Shown: positions 22,948 through 31,004 of the stretch, piece after piece | Layout of the letters: each line of letters opens with the position of its first letter | How positions within the stretch are numbered: position 1 is the first letter of the stretch | NCBI GenBank assembly: GCA_021768485.1 | Contig: JAIZVZ010000036.1 | Coordinates: forward strand, 1 to 35,616 | Length of the DNA: 35,616 bases | Reading direction: 5' to 3' | Origin: Oxalobacteraceae bacterium | GTDB lineage: Bacteria; Pseudomonadota; Gammaproteobacteria; Burkholderiales; Burkholderiaceae_D | Made by a program: the position numbers and the translations under genes | The notes under the pieces: generated by a model | Told to the model about the DNA's origin: nothing | The model's input: only the letters and a program-made list of their open reading frames with translations | Databases searched by the model: none

Positions 22948-23595
22948 ATGAGTCTGCAAGCCCACCAGCTCGCCTGCACCCGCGGCGAGCGCCAATTATT
23001 CAGCGATCTGCATTTCGAGCTTGAGGCCGGCGACGCCCTGCGTATTGCCGGCCCGAATGGCTGCGGCAAAACCAGCTTGTTGCGCATGCTGTGCGGCCTG
23101 GCCGCGCCGGCGTCCGGCGAGGTGCGCTGGCAGGGCCGCAATATCCGTCAGGTGCGCGAACAATTCGGCGCCGCGCTCGTCTATATCGGCCATGCCAACG
23201 GCGTCAAGGATGATTTGCTGGCCTGGGAAAATGTCGTGATCTCGGCCGGGCTGGCCGGTGTCGCGGTCGGCCAGGACGATGCCTATGCGGCGCTGGCCCA
23301 GCTGGGCCTCGAGCGCGCGGCCGATCTGCCGACCCGGGTCTTGTCGCAAGGCCAACGCAAGCGGGTGGCGCTGGCGCGGCTGCGGCTGTCGCTGGCGACC
23401 CCGCTGTGGATTCTGGACGAGCCGTTTGTGGCCCTCGATGCGCTTGCCGTGAGCCAGTTGTGCGGCACGCTCGAGCAGCACCTGGCGCAGGGCGGCATGG
23501 CCGTCTACACCACGCACCAGGAAGTGCCGTTGCAGGCCAGACGCCTGCGCTGCCTCGACCTCAGCCCGCCGGCCGACGAGGATGCGGCATGCTGA
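22948..23595 (+). CDS. ccmA: Haem exporter ATP-binding protein CcmA
   Basis: This 215-residue ABC ATPase of cytochrome c maturation System I powers release of haem-loaded CcmE from the CcmC complex, together with CcmB. Walker A is GPNGCGKTS (about 33-41), the signature is LSQGQRKRVALARL and Walker B is PLWILDEPF. The H-loop is in YTTHQEV. The ribosome-binding site before ATG 22948 is poor. The gene overlaps ccmB by seven bases. It is the first of nine ccm genes in the standard order A-B-C-D-E-F-G-H-I. Confidence 0.95.
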   Translation: MSLQAHQLACTRGERQLFSDLHFELEAGDALRIAGPNGCGKTSLLRMLCGLAAPASGEVRWQGRNIRQVREQFGAALVYIGHANGVKDDLLAWENVVISAGLAGVAVGQDDAYAALAQLGLERAADLPTRVLSQGQRKRVALARLRLSLATPLWILDEPFVALDALAVSQLCGTLEQHLAQGGMAVYTTHQEVPLQARRLRCLDLSPPADEDAAC

Positions 23596-24257
23596 CGGCT
23601 CTCTATTGCGTCATCCGGCGCGACTTGCTGCTGGCCTTCCGGCGCCGTTCGGACGTCTTGATCACGGTGTTTTTCTTCATTATTGTGAGCACCCTGTTTC
23701 CCCTGGGCGTGGGGCCGGAACCGGCCCTGTTGCGCAGCATGGCTCCCGGCATTTTATGGGTGGCGGCGCTGCTCGCTTCGATGCTGGCGCTCGGACGCCT
23801 GTTTGCCCTTGACTATGCCGACGGCACGCTCGAGCAGATGCTGCTGTCGGCCGAGCCGCTCAGCGTGATCGTGATCGGCAAGGTCTGCGCGCACTGGCTG
23901 GTGTCGGGCTTGCCGCTGGTCTTGCTGGCGCCCTTGCTCGGCATTCAATTCGATTTGCCGGCGGCGTCGCTGCTCGTGCTGTTTTTCAGCCTGCTGATCG
24001 GGACCCCGGTTCTGAGCCTGATCGGCGCCATCGGCGCCGCCTTGACGCTGGGCGTGCGCGGCGGCGGCGTGCTGCTCGCCTTGCTGGTGTTGCCCCTGTA
24101 TATCCCGGTGCTGATTTTCGGCGCCGGTGCGGTCGGCGCCGAAGCGAACGGCCTGGGCGGCAGCGCGCACTTGTTATTGCTGGGGGCGCTGCTGGCGGCG
24201 GCGGCGGCGCTGGCGCCGTGGGCGACGGCGGCGGCATTGCGCATTTCGCTGGAATGA
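23589..24257 (+). CDS. ccmB: Haem exporter permease CcmB
   Basis: This 222-residue inner-membrane protein has six predicted helices and is the CcmA partner in System I. Typical segments are VIRRDLLLAFRRRSDVL at the N-terminus, FFFIIVSTLFPLGVGPEP, APGILWVAALLASMLALGRLF and DYADGTLEQMLLSAEPLS. The start ATG 23589 overlaps the end of ccmA; longer upstream frames are only the alternative frame of ccmA. A 235-bp gap separates it from ccmC, which is unusual in an otherwise overlapping cluster. Confidence 0.95.
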   Translation: MLTALYCVIRRDLLLAFRRRSDVLITVFFFIIVSTLFPLGVGPEPALLRSMAPGILWVAALLASMLALGRLFALDYADGTLEQMLLSAEPLSVIVIGKVCAHWLVSGLPLVLLAPLLGIQFDLPAASLLVLFFSLLIGTPVLSLIGAIGAALTLGVRGGGVLLALLVLPLYIPVLIFGAGAVGAEANGLGGSAHLLLLGALLAAAAALAPWATAAALRISLE

Positions 24258-24492
24258 AGTGATATGCTTTGGGCGCGAATAAAAAGAAGATATAGACACG
24301 TGCTCACAGGCAGCTTAGTGCGTCATAATATTCGATGTTGCTCGATGCTTTGATGTAAAGAAATTGATGTAAGGCGTGATGCAACGAGGTTGATAAATTG
24401 AGTTCGGCCGCCCGGCATGGCAGCGTTTCTTCCAGGGAAGAAGAGCGCCGTCAGGCTGACAGTGTCGACAAGCTATTTTTGGAGAACAACAG
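24258..24492. other. Gap within the ccm cluster
   Basis: No gene is supportable in these 235 bases. The sequence is AT-richer than its surroundings, with TAATAT near 24326 as a possible -10, so ccmC-I may have its own promoter. No clear FNR box or terminator is present. Confidence 0.45.
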
Positions 24493-25275
24493 GTGTCCAT
24501 TTCTGACAACATGCCGTTCGCCACCCGCGAATCGAAACGTATCCACTGGTTTAAATATGCCGCGCCGCAGCTGTTCTTCCCGATGGCCGGAAAACTGATT
24601 CCCTGGTTTGCCGCGCTGGCCGTCATTCTGGGCGTGATCGGCGTCTATGTCGGGTTTTTCGTGGCGCCGACCGATCGCCAGCAGGGCGATGCCTACCGCA
24701 TCATTTTCCTGCATGTGCCGGCGGCCTGGATGTCGATGTTCATCTATATGGTGATGGCCTTCTGGGCCGCGATCGGCCTGTCTTTCAACACCCGCATGTC
24801 GTCGATGATGGCCAGCGCGCTGGCGCCGACCGGGGCGATGTTTACCTTTCTGGCGCTCTGGACCGGTGCGCTGTGGGGCAAACCGACCTGGGGCACCTGG
24901 TGGGTGTGGGATGCGCGCCTGACTTCCGAGCTGATCCTGCTGTTTCTCTATATCGGCTTCATGGCCTTGCAGGCGGCGATTGACGAGCCGCGCCGGGCCG
25001 ACAAGGCCGGCGCCTTGCTGGCGCTGGTCGGCGTGGTCAATATTCCCATCATTTATTTCTCGGTGCAATGGTGGAATACCTTGCACCAGGGCTCGTCGAT
25101 CAATTTCAAGAGCGCCCCGACCATGGCCATGACCATGTTGCTGGGCATGCTGATCCTGGCGCTGGCGTTTTGGGCCTACACGATTGCCGTCACGCTCTCG
25201 CGCGTGCGCTGCATCGTGCTCGAGCGCGAGCGCCACACCGATTGGGTAAAAGAGCAGATGGAGACAAAACAATGA
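24493..25275 (+). CDS. ccmC: Haem handling protein CcmC
   Basis: This 260-residue inner-membrane protein has six helices and loads haem onto the chaperone CcmE. The tryptophan-rich haem site is [16 protein letters not shown] (about 136-151). Conserved periplasmic His residues are present in FLHVPAAW (first ligand) and NTLHQGSS (second ligand). The start is GTG 24493, with GGAG eight bases upstream; [10 protein letters not shown] opens the protein. The N-terminus is somewhat longer than in E. coli CcmC. It overlaps ccmD by four bases. Confidence 0.95.
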   Translation: MSISDNMPFATRESKRIHWFKYAAPQLFFPMAGKLIPWFAALAVILGVIGVYVGFFVAPTDRQQGDAYRIIFLHVPAAWMSMFIYMVMAFWAAIGLSFNTRMSSMMASALAPTGAMFTFLALWTGALWGKPTWGTWWVWDARLTSELILLFLYIGFMALQAAIDEPRRADKAGALLALVGVVNIPIIYFSVQWWNTLHQGSSINFKSAPTMAMTMLLGMLILALAFWAYTIAVTLSRVRCIVLERERHTDWVKEQMETKQ

Positions 25276-25517
25276 TTTGGGACAGCTGGCGCGATTTTTT
25301 TGCGATGGGCGGTTATGCATTGTATGTATGGGGCTCGGTGCTGGTGGTATTTGCCTGCATGGCTGGCGAAAGCTTGCTGGTGTGGCGGCGCTTTACTGCG
25401 GTGCGCAAGCAATTGCGGCAAGCCGGCGCGCGCCGGCGCCATGGCCCGGCCGCGCCAGCGAGCGCGGGCAGCAAGAGCGCGACCGTCGGCAGCGGAACTG
25501 TCGGGAGCAAGACATGA
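25272..25517 (+). CDS. ccmD: Small haem exporter subunit CcmD
   Basis: This 81-residue protein has one membrane helix (about 14-33: [20 protein letters not shown]) followed by a basic cytoplasmic tail, the usual CcmD plan. It helps release holo-CcmE from Ccm[25 protein letters not shown] matches the family N-terminus. ATG 25272 overlaps the ccmC stop (ATGA), and its own stop overlaps the start of ccmE. The tail is longer than in E. coli CcmD and ends in a Ser/Gly-rich stretch. Confidence 0.93.
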   Translation: MIWDSWRDFFAMGGYALYVWGSVLVVFACMAGESLLVWRRFTAVRKQLRQAGARRRHGPAAPASAGSKSATVGSGTVGSKT

Positions 25518-26029
25518 AACCGCGCTACAAGCGTTTGCTGCTGATCGCCGCCGGCCTGGCCGCGCTGGGCATTGCCGCGGCCCTGGTGTTGTCGGCGTTT
25601 CAAAAAAATCTGGTGTTTTTCTTTACGCCGACCCAGATCCTGGCCGGCCAGGCGCCGCGCGGCAGCAGTTTCCGCATGGGCGGCATGGTCGAAAAAGGCA
25701 GTCTGCAGCGCCAGGCCGATGGCGTCACCGTCGCGTTCGTGGTCACCGACACCGCGCACAGCATCAAGGTCAATTATCGCGGCATCCTGCCTGACCTGTT
25801 CAAGGAAGGCAAGGGCGTGGTGGCGCAGGGCCGCCTGGGCCCCGGCTCGCTGTTTCTGGCCGATGAAGTGCTGGCCAAGCACGATGAAAACTACATGCCG
25901 CCGGACGCCGCCTATGCACTCAAAAAAGGCCGCCAAGCCAAGGACGCCGGACAGGGCGCGCCGGCTGCCGCCTCGGTTTCAAGTTCGGCCCCGGCGCTGA
26001 ATGCCACTCCAAGCAAAGGCAGCAAATGA
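25514..26029 (+). CDS. ccmE: Haem chaperone CcmE
   Basis: This 171-residue membrane-anchored periplasmic chaperone binds haem covalently and carries it from CcmC to CcmF. After an N-terminal helix (about 8-28) comes the OB-fold with [19 protein letters not shown] and [19 protein letters not shown]. The haem-binding histidine is H123 in AKHDENYMP, with Tyr-127 as the H-x-x-x-Y partner. A Lys/Ala/Ser-rich flexible C-terminus follows. ATG 25514 overlaps the ccmD stop and the gene ends in a four-base overlap with ccmF. Confidence 0.95.
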   Translation: MKPRYKRLLLIAAGLAALGIAAALVLSAFQKNLVFFFTPTQILAGQAPRGSSFRMGGMVEKGSLQRQADGVTVAFVVTDTAHSIKVNYRGILPDLFKEGKGVVAQGRLGPGSLFLADEVLAKHDENYMPPDAAYALKKGRQAKDAGQGAPAAASVSSSAPALNATPSKGSK

Positions 26030-28029
26030 TTCCTGAAATCGGTAATTTTTCGCTGATGCTGGCGCTGGCGCTGGCCCTGATCCAGGGCGTCTTGCCGATC
26101 GCCGGTTCGTTTCGCGGCAATGCGCGCTGGATGGCGCTGGCGCGGCCGGCGGCCAGCGGCCAGTTCGCCTTTGTCACGCTGGCCTTCATATGCCTGGTGA
26201 GCTGCTTCGTCACTAACGATTTTTCGGTCACTTATGTGGCCTCGAACTCGAATTCGCTGTTGCCGCTGTATTACCGGATCGCCGGTGCCTGGGGCGGCCA
26301 CGAAGGATCGCTGCTGTTGTGGGCGCAGATGCTGGTGCTGTGGACTTTTGCGGTGGCGATGCTGAGCCGCCAGCTGCCCGATGAAACCATGGCCCGCGTA
26401 TTGGGCGTGATGGGCCTGATCAGCGTCGGTTTCCTGTGCTTCATGCTGTTTACCTCGAATCCGTTCGAGCGCCTGCTGCCGGCCGCCGCCGATGGCCGCG
26501 ACCTCAATCCGCTGCTGCAGGACTTCGGCATGATCATCCATCCGCCGCTGCTGTATATGGGCTATGTCGGCTTTTCGGTGGCCTTCGCGTTTGCGATTGC
26601 GGCCCTGATGGGCGGCCAGCTCGATGCCGCCTGGGCCCGCTGGTCGCGGCCGTGGACGCTGGTGGCCTGGATGTTTTTGACGCTCGGGATTTTTCTCGGC
26701 AGTTTCTGGGCTTATTACGAGCTGGGCTGGGGCGGCTGGTGGTTTTGGGATGCGGTCGAAAATGCCTCTTTCATGCCGTGGCTGGTCGGCACGGCCCTCG
26801 TGCATTCGCTGGCGGTCACCGAAAAACGCGGCAGCTTCAAGAACTGGACCGTGCTGCTGGCCATCATCGCCTTTTCGCTGTCGCTGGTCGGCACTTTCCT
26901 GGTCCGTTCGGGCGTGCTGACCTCGGTGCATGCGTTTGCGACCGATCCGCGGCGCGGCCTGTTCATTCTGATCTTCCTGGCCGTGGTCATCGGCGGTTCG
27001 CTATTGTTATATGCCTGGCGCGCGCCGAAGGTCGGCCTGGGCGGCAAATTCACGGTGTTTTCGCGCGAATCGTCCTTGCTGATCAATAATGTACTGCTGC
27101 TGGCCGCCGCCGGCACGGTCTTGCTCGGCACGTTATACCCCTTGTTTCTCGATGCCCTGGACCTCGGCAAGATCTCGGTCGGGCCGCCGTATTTCGAAGC
27201 CGTGTTCGTGCCCCTGATGGTGCCGGTGCTGATCTTGATGGCGGTCGGCCCCTTCATCCGCTGGAAAAACTCCTCGCTGCCGGACCTGTTGCGCCGCCTG
27301 CGCCTGATCGCGCTCGGCACCTTGCTGTTTGCCGTGCTCTCGGCCTTGCTGTATGCGCCGTCGCCGATGGTGGTGCTGGGCGTGACCTGCGCGGCCTGGA
27401 TTTTGCTGGCAACCGCATCGCATTTGCTCGAACGGCTGCGCCATGCTGCGCCGGGAACGCCGGTTTGGCGCCGCCTCCGCAGCCAGCCGAGCAGTTACTG
27501 GGGCATGCTGGTGGCGCACGCCGGGATCGCCGTGTTCGTCATCGGCGTGACTCTGGTCAAGGGCATGGAAACGGCCGACGACGTCAGCATGCGGGTCGGC
27601 GATACCGCCACCGCCGGTGCTTATCTGTTTCATTTCACCGGCCTGAAAGACGTCCAGGGCCCGAACTACACGGCGACCGAAGGCACGTTCGAGGTCTCGC
27701 GCAACGGCGTCAAGGTCTGCACGCTCAAGCCGCAAAAGCGCTTGTTTACGGTACAAAACATGCCGATGACGGAAGCGGCGATCGACCGCGGCTTGACGCG
27801 CGACCTTTATGTTTCGCTCGGCGAAGCGACCGCGCCCGGAGTCTGGGTGGTGCGGGTCCAGCACAAGCCGTTCGTGGCCTGGATCTGGGGCGGTTGCCTG
27901 ATCATCGCGCTCGGCGGCTTGCTGGCCGCCTGCGACCGCCGCTACCGGATGGGCGCGCGGCTGCGCCAGCGCCAGGCGCAAGAAGCGCTGCAGGCCTTGC
28001 CGGCCGAGCCGGCCAAGCTGGCGGTTTAA
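26026..28029 (+). CDS. ccmF: Cytochrome c haem lyase core subunit CcmF
   Basis: This 667-residue inner-membrane protein of normal family length has about 15 helices. It joins haem from CcmE to reduced apocytochrome c, with CcmH and CcmI. The haem-binding WWD domain is [19 protein letters not shown] (about 234-252). Conserved histidine regions are [38 protein letters not shown] and [10 protein letters not shown]. The start overlaps ccmE (ATGA). A 75-bp gap separates it from ccmG. Confidence 0.96.
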   Translation: MIPEIGNFSLMLALALALIQGVLPIAGSFRGNARWMALARPAASGQFAFVTLAFICLVSCFVTNDFSVTYVASNSNSLLPLYYRIAGAWGGHEGSLLLWAQMLVLWTFAVAMLSRQLPDETMARVLGVMGLISVGFLCFMLFTSNPFERLLPAAADGRDLNPLLQDFGMIIHPPLLYMGYVGFSVAFAFAIAALMGGQLDAAWARWSRPWTLVAWMFLTLGIFLGSFWAYYELGWGGWWFWDAVENASFMPWLVGTALVHSLAVTEKRGSFKNWTVLLAIIAFSLSLVGTFLVRSGVLTSVHAFATDPRRGLFILIFLAVVIGGSLLLYAWRAPKVGLGGKFTVFSRESSLLINNVLLLAAAGTVLLGTLYPLFLDALDLGKISVGPPYFEAVFVPLMVPVLILMAVGPFIRWKNSSLPDLLRRLRLIALGTLLFAVLSALLYAPSPMVVLGVTCAAWILLATASHLLERLRHAAPGTPVWRRLRSQPSSYWGMLVAHAGIAVFVIGVTLVKGMETADDVSMRVGDTATAGAYLFHFTGLKDVQGPNYTATEGTFEVSRNGVKVCTLKPQKRLFTVQNMPMTEAAIDRGLTRDLYVSLGEATAPGVWVVRVQHKPFVAWIWGGCLIIALGGLLAACDRRYRMGARLRQRQAQEALQALPAEPAKLAV

Positions 28030-28104
28030 GGCCGAGGCCTGTCGCCGTGCCGTCTGGTTTTGCAGGACTTTGGCACGATGCAATTGAATAGGGAAAGATA
28101 TTAA

Positions 28105-28632
28105 ATGAAGCGTTTTCTTTTGCCTTTGGGCATATTCGTGCTGATCTTGCTGTTTTTGGGTATTGGTTTGCGTTTGAATCCGCGTGAAATTCCGTCGCCC
28201 TTCATCGGCAAGCCGGCGCCGATGTTCAGTTTGCCGCAGTTGGCCGACGCCGATCGGCGCATTTCGCCGGCCGATATGCGCGGCCAGGTCTGGCTGCTCA
28301 ATGTCTGGGCCTCGTGGTGCGTCTCGTGCCGCGAAGAGCATCCGGTGCTGATGCAGTTTGCCGCCACCGCTGCGGTACCGATTATCGGCCTCAATTACAA
28401 GGATGGCCGCGCCGATGGCAATGCGTGGTTGGACAAGTTCGGCAATCCGTACAAGAGCTCGGCTTTCGACGCCGAGGGCCGGGTCGGCATCGATTACGGC
28501 GTCTATGGTGTGCCGGAAACCTTTGTCATCGATAAGAGCGGCGTGATCCGTCTTAAATTTATCGGGCCGCTGACCCGGGAAGCAATCCAGAACAAGCTGC
28601 TACCGCTGATCAAGGAACTCAATCGTGCATAA
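28105..28632 (+). CDS. ccmG: Thioredoxin-like reductant CcmG (DsbE)
   Basis: This 175-residue membrane-anchored periplasmic thiol reductase keeps apocytochrome CXXCH cysteines reduced for haem attachment. It has a membrane anchor at about 5-23 and a thioredoxin domain with NVWASWCVSCREEHP (Cys-72, Cys-75) and the cis-proline loop GVPETFVID. The family glutamate loop is seen in the region GRVGIDYGVYG. ATG 28105 has only a weak ribosome-binding site; upstream is the 75-bp gap after ccmF. Its end overlaps ccmH by eight bases. Confidence 0.95.
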   Translation: MKRFLLPLGIFVLILLFLGIGLRLNPREIPSPFIGKPAPMFSLPQLADADRRISPADMRGQVWLLNVWASWCVSCREEHPVLMQFAATAAVPIIGLNYKDGRADGNAWLDKFGNPYKSSAFDAEGRVGIDYGVYGVPETFVIDKSGVIRLKFIGPLTREAIQNKLLPLIKELNRA

Positions 28633-28657
28633 ACTCGTGCATAAATTCGTGCATCGG
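28625..28657. repeat. 12-bp tandem repeat carrying three alternative GTG starts
   Basis: GTGCATAAACTC (28625), GTGCATAAATTC (28637) and GTGCATCGG (28649) follow each other. Each begins with an in-frame GTG of ccmH, so the repeat multiplies the possible start codon of that gene. The first copy includes the stop codon of ccmG. Confidence 0.85.
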
Positions 28658-29158
28658 CTGCAGGCCGCCGGCATCGTCGTTTGCATCGGCTTGCTGGCGG
28701 GCAGCACCAGCGCGGCCTCGTCATCGGCCTCGTCATCGGCGCCGCCGGCCGGGACTGTCTTGCCCGGCAATACGGAGCTCGACAAGCACGTCATGGCCAT
28801 TTCGGAAGAATTGCGCTGTCTCGTCTGTCAAAACCAGACCATCGCCGATTCCCACGCCGACCTGGCGCTCGACTTGCGCAAGCAAGTGCGCGAAAAACTC
28901 GAGCAAGGCATGGCCGACAAGGATGTGATCGACTATATGGTGCAGCGTTATGGCGATTTCGTGCGTTACAAACCGCCGTTCAAACCGAGTACCTGGCTGT
29001 TGTGGACCGGACCGTTTATCCTGCTGGCCGGCGGCATCGGCTTTTTTCTGATCAGTCTGCGCCGCCGGCGCCAGTTGCTCGAGCAGGCGCCGGCCGCCGA
29101 TCTGGCGCGCGCGGCCGGTCTGCTGCATGCGAATGACGTTAAAAAGGAAAGCACATGA
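28625..29158 (+). CDS. ccmH: Apocytochrome c thiol-disulfide protein CcmH
   Basis: This 177-residue protein, of the short (N-terminal domain only) form, has a signal/anchor sequence (about 12-30), the redox motif LRCLVCQNQTIADS (Cys-65, Cys-68), the helical bundle VREKLEQGMADKDVIDYM and a C-terminal membrane helix (about 120-140). It forms mixed disulfides with apocytochrome c in the lyase complex. Start choice is uncertain: three in-frame GTG codons (28625, 28637, 28649) lie in a 12-bp tandem repeat. The first overlaps the ccmG stop and is used here. It overlaps ccmI by four bases. Confidence 0.94.
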   Translation: MHKLVHKFVHRLQAAGIVVCIGLLAGSTSAASSSASSSAPPAGTVLPGNTELDKHVMAISEELRCLVCQNQTIADSHADLALDLRKQVREKLEQGMADKDVIDYMVQRYGDFVRYKPPFKPSTWLLWTGPFILLAGGIGFFLISLRRRRQLLEQAPAADLARAAGLLHANDVKKEST

Positions 29159-30537
29159 CGGTTTTTCTGATTGTGGCCGTGCTGCTGAGCGCTGCCGCGC
29201 TGGCTTTTGTATTGCCGCCGCTATTGCGCAACGATGCGCGCGCCGTGCATGCGGCGCCGCGCGACGCCGTCAATCTGGCTGTCTTGCGCGACCAGTTGCG
29301 CGAACTCGACGGCGATCTGGCGGCCGGCACCATCGATGCCGCCGGCCACGCCAGCGCCATGCAGGAACTCGAGCGGCGGGTGGCCGAGGAAGTGCAGCCG
29401 GAAGATGTGCAGCCCGACGACGTGCAGCCGCAAGACATGCAGACGCAAGAGAGGGCGGCCGGCGTCGCTGGTGACGGTGGGCCGAAGATCGGCGATGGCA
29501 GCCGGCGCGCCGCCCGCGCGCGTGCCTGGAGTGCGATCGCGCTGGGCCTGGGCGTGCCGCTGCTGGCGGCGGGGCTGTATCTGTTTCTCGGCACCCCGGC
29601 CGGGCTCGACCGCACCAAGGTCGCGCCGCAGGACGAGCAGGCGCCGCAAGTGACGCGCGAGCAGTTGACCGGCATGGTCGAAGGCCTGGCGCAGCGCATG
29701 CAGACCAAACCCGACGATCTCGAAGGCTGGAACATGCTGGCCCGTTCGTACGCGCTGCTCGGGCGTTTCGACGACGCCGCCAAAACCTATGCCCATGTGA
29801 TCAAGCTGGCGCCCGGCAATGCCGAGCTGCTGGCCGATTATGCCGACGCCCTGGCCATGTCGCAAAACAAGAGCATGCAGGGAATGCCCGAAAAACTGAT
29901 TGCGCAGGCGCTGCGCATCGATCCGAAAAATATCAAGGCCCTGGCGCTGTACGGCAGCGCTGCTTACGAGCGCCATGATTATCAGGAAGCGGCCACGCGC
30001 TGGAAGAAAATCCTGTCGCTGGTGCCGCCCGATTCCGAGCTCGGGCGGGCGACGGCGAGCAATATCGACGAAGCGCAGAGCCAGGCCGGCGGCCAGCGCA
30101 TGTCGTCGGCAAATTCGTCGGCAAACCCGTCGTCCACCGCCGCAGATGGTTCGTCGTCGGCGGCAAAGCCGGCGGCGGCCGGCGCCGCAATCGAGATCAG
30201 CGGCACGGTCGAGCTTGATCCGGCCTTGCGCGCCAAAGTCGGGGCCGGCGATACCGTTTTTGTGTTTGCGCGGGCGGCTGACGGGCAGGGGCCGCGTTTC
30301 CCGCTGGCCGCGTTGCGCTTGCAGGTGAAGGATTTGCCGGCCAAATTCGTGCTCGACGATAGCATGGGCGTGGTCGATGGCGTCAAGATGTCGGCTTTCC
30401 CGCATGTGCTGCTCGGTGCCCGCATCTCGAAATCGGGCAGTGCGACGCCGGCGGCAGGCGACCTGGAAGGCCTCAGCACGGCGGTCGCGCCCGGTGCGCA
30501 CGGGGTGAAAATTCATATCGATACACAAAGAAAATGA
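29155..30537 (+). CDS. ccmI: Cytochrome c biogenesis protein CcmI (CycH)
   Basis: This 460-residue protein has an N-terminal membrane-anchored part (helices near 4-22 and 126-146) and a periplasmic TPR domain (about 165-290: WNMLARSYALLGRFDDAAKTYAHVIKLAPGNAELLADYADAL and following repeats). It holds the C-terminus of apocytochromes c at the lyase. A C-terminal domain (about 340-460: ISGTVELDPALRAKV, VFVFARA) is the usual second periplasmic part. Between the helices is a five-residue repeat, and a Ser/Ala-rich linker lies near 315-340. ATG 29155 overlaps the ccmH stop. It is the last gene of the ccm cluster; no clear terminator follows. Confidence 0.94.
   Translation: MTVFLIVAVLLSAAALAFVLPPLLRNDARAVHAAPRDAVNLAVLRDQLRELDGDLAAGTIDAAGHASAMQELERRVAEEVQPEDVQPDDVQPQDMQTQERAAGVAGDGGPKIGDGSRRAARARAWSAIALGLGVPLLAAGLYLFLGTPAGLDRTKVAPQDEQAPQVTREQLTGMVEGLAQRMQTKPDDLEGWNMLARSYALLGRFDDAAKTYAHVIKLAPGNAELLADYADALAMSQNKSMQGMPEKLIAQALRIDPKNIKALALYGSAAYERHDYQEAATRWKKILSLVPPDSELGRATASNIDEAQSQAGGQRMSSANSSANPSSTAADGSSSAAKPAAAGAAIEISGTVELDPALRAKVGAGDTVFVFARAADGQGPRFPLAALRLQVKDLPAKFVLDDSMGVVDGVKMSAFPHVLLGARISKSGSATPAAGDLEGLSTAVAPGAHGVKIHIDTQRK
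29389..29448. repeat. 15-bp tandem repeat in ccmI
   Basis: Four 15-base units at 29389-29448 encode EVQPE, DVQPD, DVQPQ and DMQTQ in the cytoplasmic loop between the two membrane helices of CcmI. The repeat keeps the reading frame. Confidence 0.85.
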
Positions 30538-30663
30538 GTGCAGATTATTGCTCGGCAAAAATGAGCCTGACAGCGATTTTTTCATGCAAATAATCGTTTT
30601 GCCGGCACGGCATAAGTTGAGAATTAGCAAACTGCATGTGAATAAATAAGCAAAAGTGTTGCT

Positions 30664-30697
30664 TTGGCACAATATCAAGGCAATGCAATATAATGTG
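30664..30697 (+). promoter_or_regulatory. Probable nrdJ promoter with NrdR-like boxes
   Basis: TATAAT at 30689-30694 with TTGGCA (30664-30669, 19-bp spacer) is a likely promoter. Two sequences resemble NrdR boxes (consensus acaCwAtATaTwgtgt): CAATATCAAGG from 30670 and CAATATAATGTG from 30686, the latter covering the -10. The 16-bp distance between them differs from the usual two- or three-turn spacing, so NrdR control is tentative. Transcription from here gives a leader of about 300 bases. Confidence 0.4.
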
Positions 30698-30761
30698 ACA
30701 TCGTCATGTGTTTTTGCGTTTCAATTGGGCATGGTTGCCAGTGGATTGGCGTGGCACTGTC

Positions 30762-30792
30762 GTTCTTTTTTGTTCTTTTTTTGTTCTTTTTT
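30762..30792. repeat. 10-11-bp tandem repeat GTTCTTTTTT
   Basis: Three adjacent copies of GTTC followed by six or seven T residues lie in the nrdJ leader. The stretch has no gene of its own. The rest of 30538-31004 holds only the promoter candidate and AAGGA before the nrdJ start. Confidence 0.8.
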
Positions 30793-31004
30793 GCGGCCAG
30801 TCAGGCGTCTGCATGGCTCACGCAAAGTTGTCTTTGCACGACACACTAATTTCCTTGGCTTGGCCCCAAGAGTCTCAATGAATGGTTTGACCGTTTCTTG
30901 CCCACGCGCAGACCTTGGCCCGTCTGCGCTCGTGCGAGTCGATGCGTTTTATACGAGTGAAGAGTTGTTAAAAGTTGTTAATTTAGAATTCAAGGATTAT
31001 AAGC

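Noticed and set aside
30739-30822. Resemblance to a cobalamin riboswitch: GGCACTGT followed by AGTCAGGCGTCTGC
   Set aside because: The second part resembles the B12 box AGTCAGGAGACCTGCC but lacks a base and has several changes, and the upstream core is not recognisable. B12 riboswitches also normally repress the B12-independent isozyme, not the B12-dependent one. An Infernal scan with the cobalamin model would decide.
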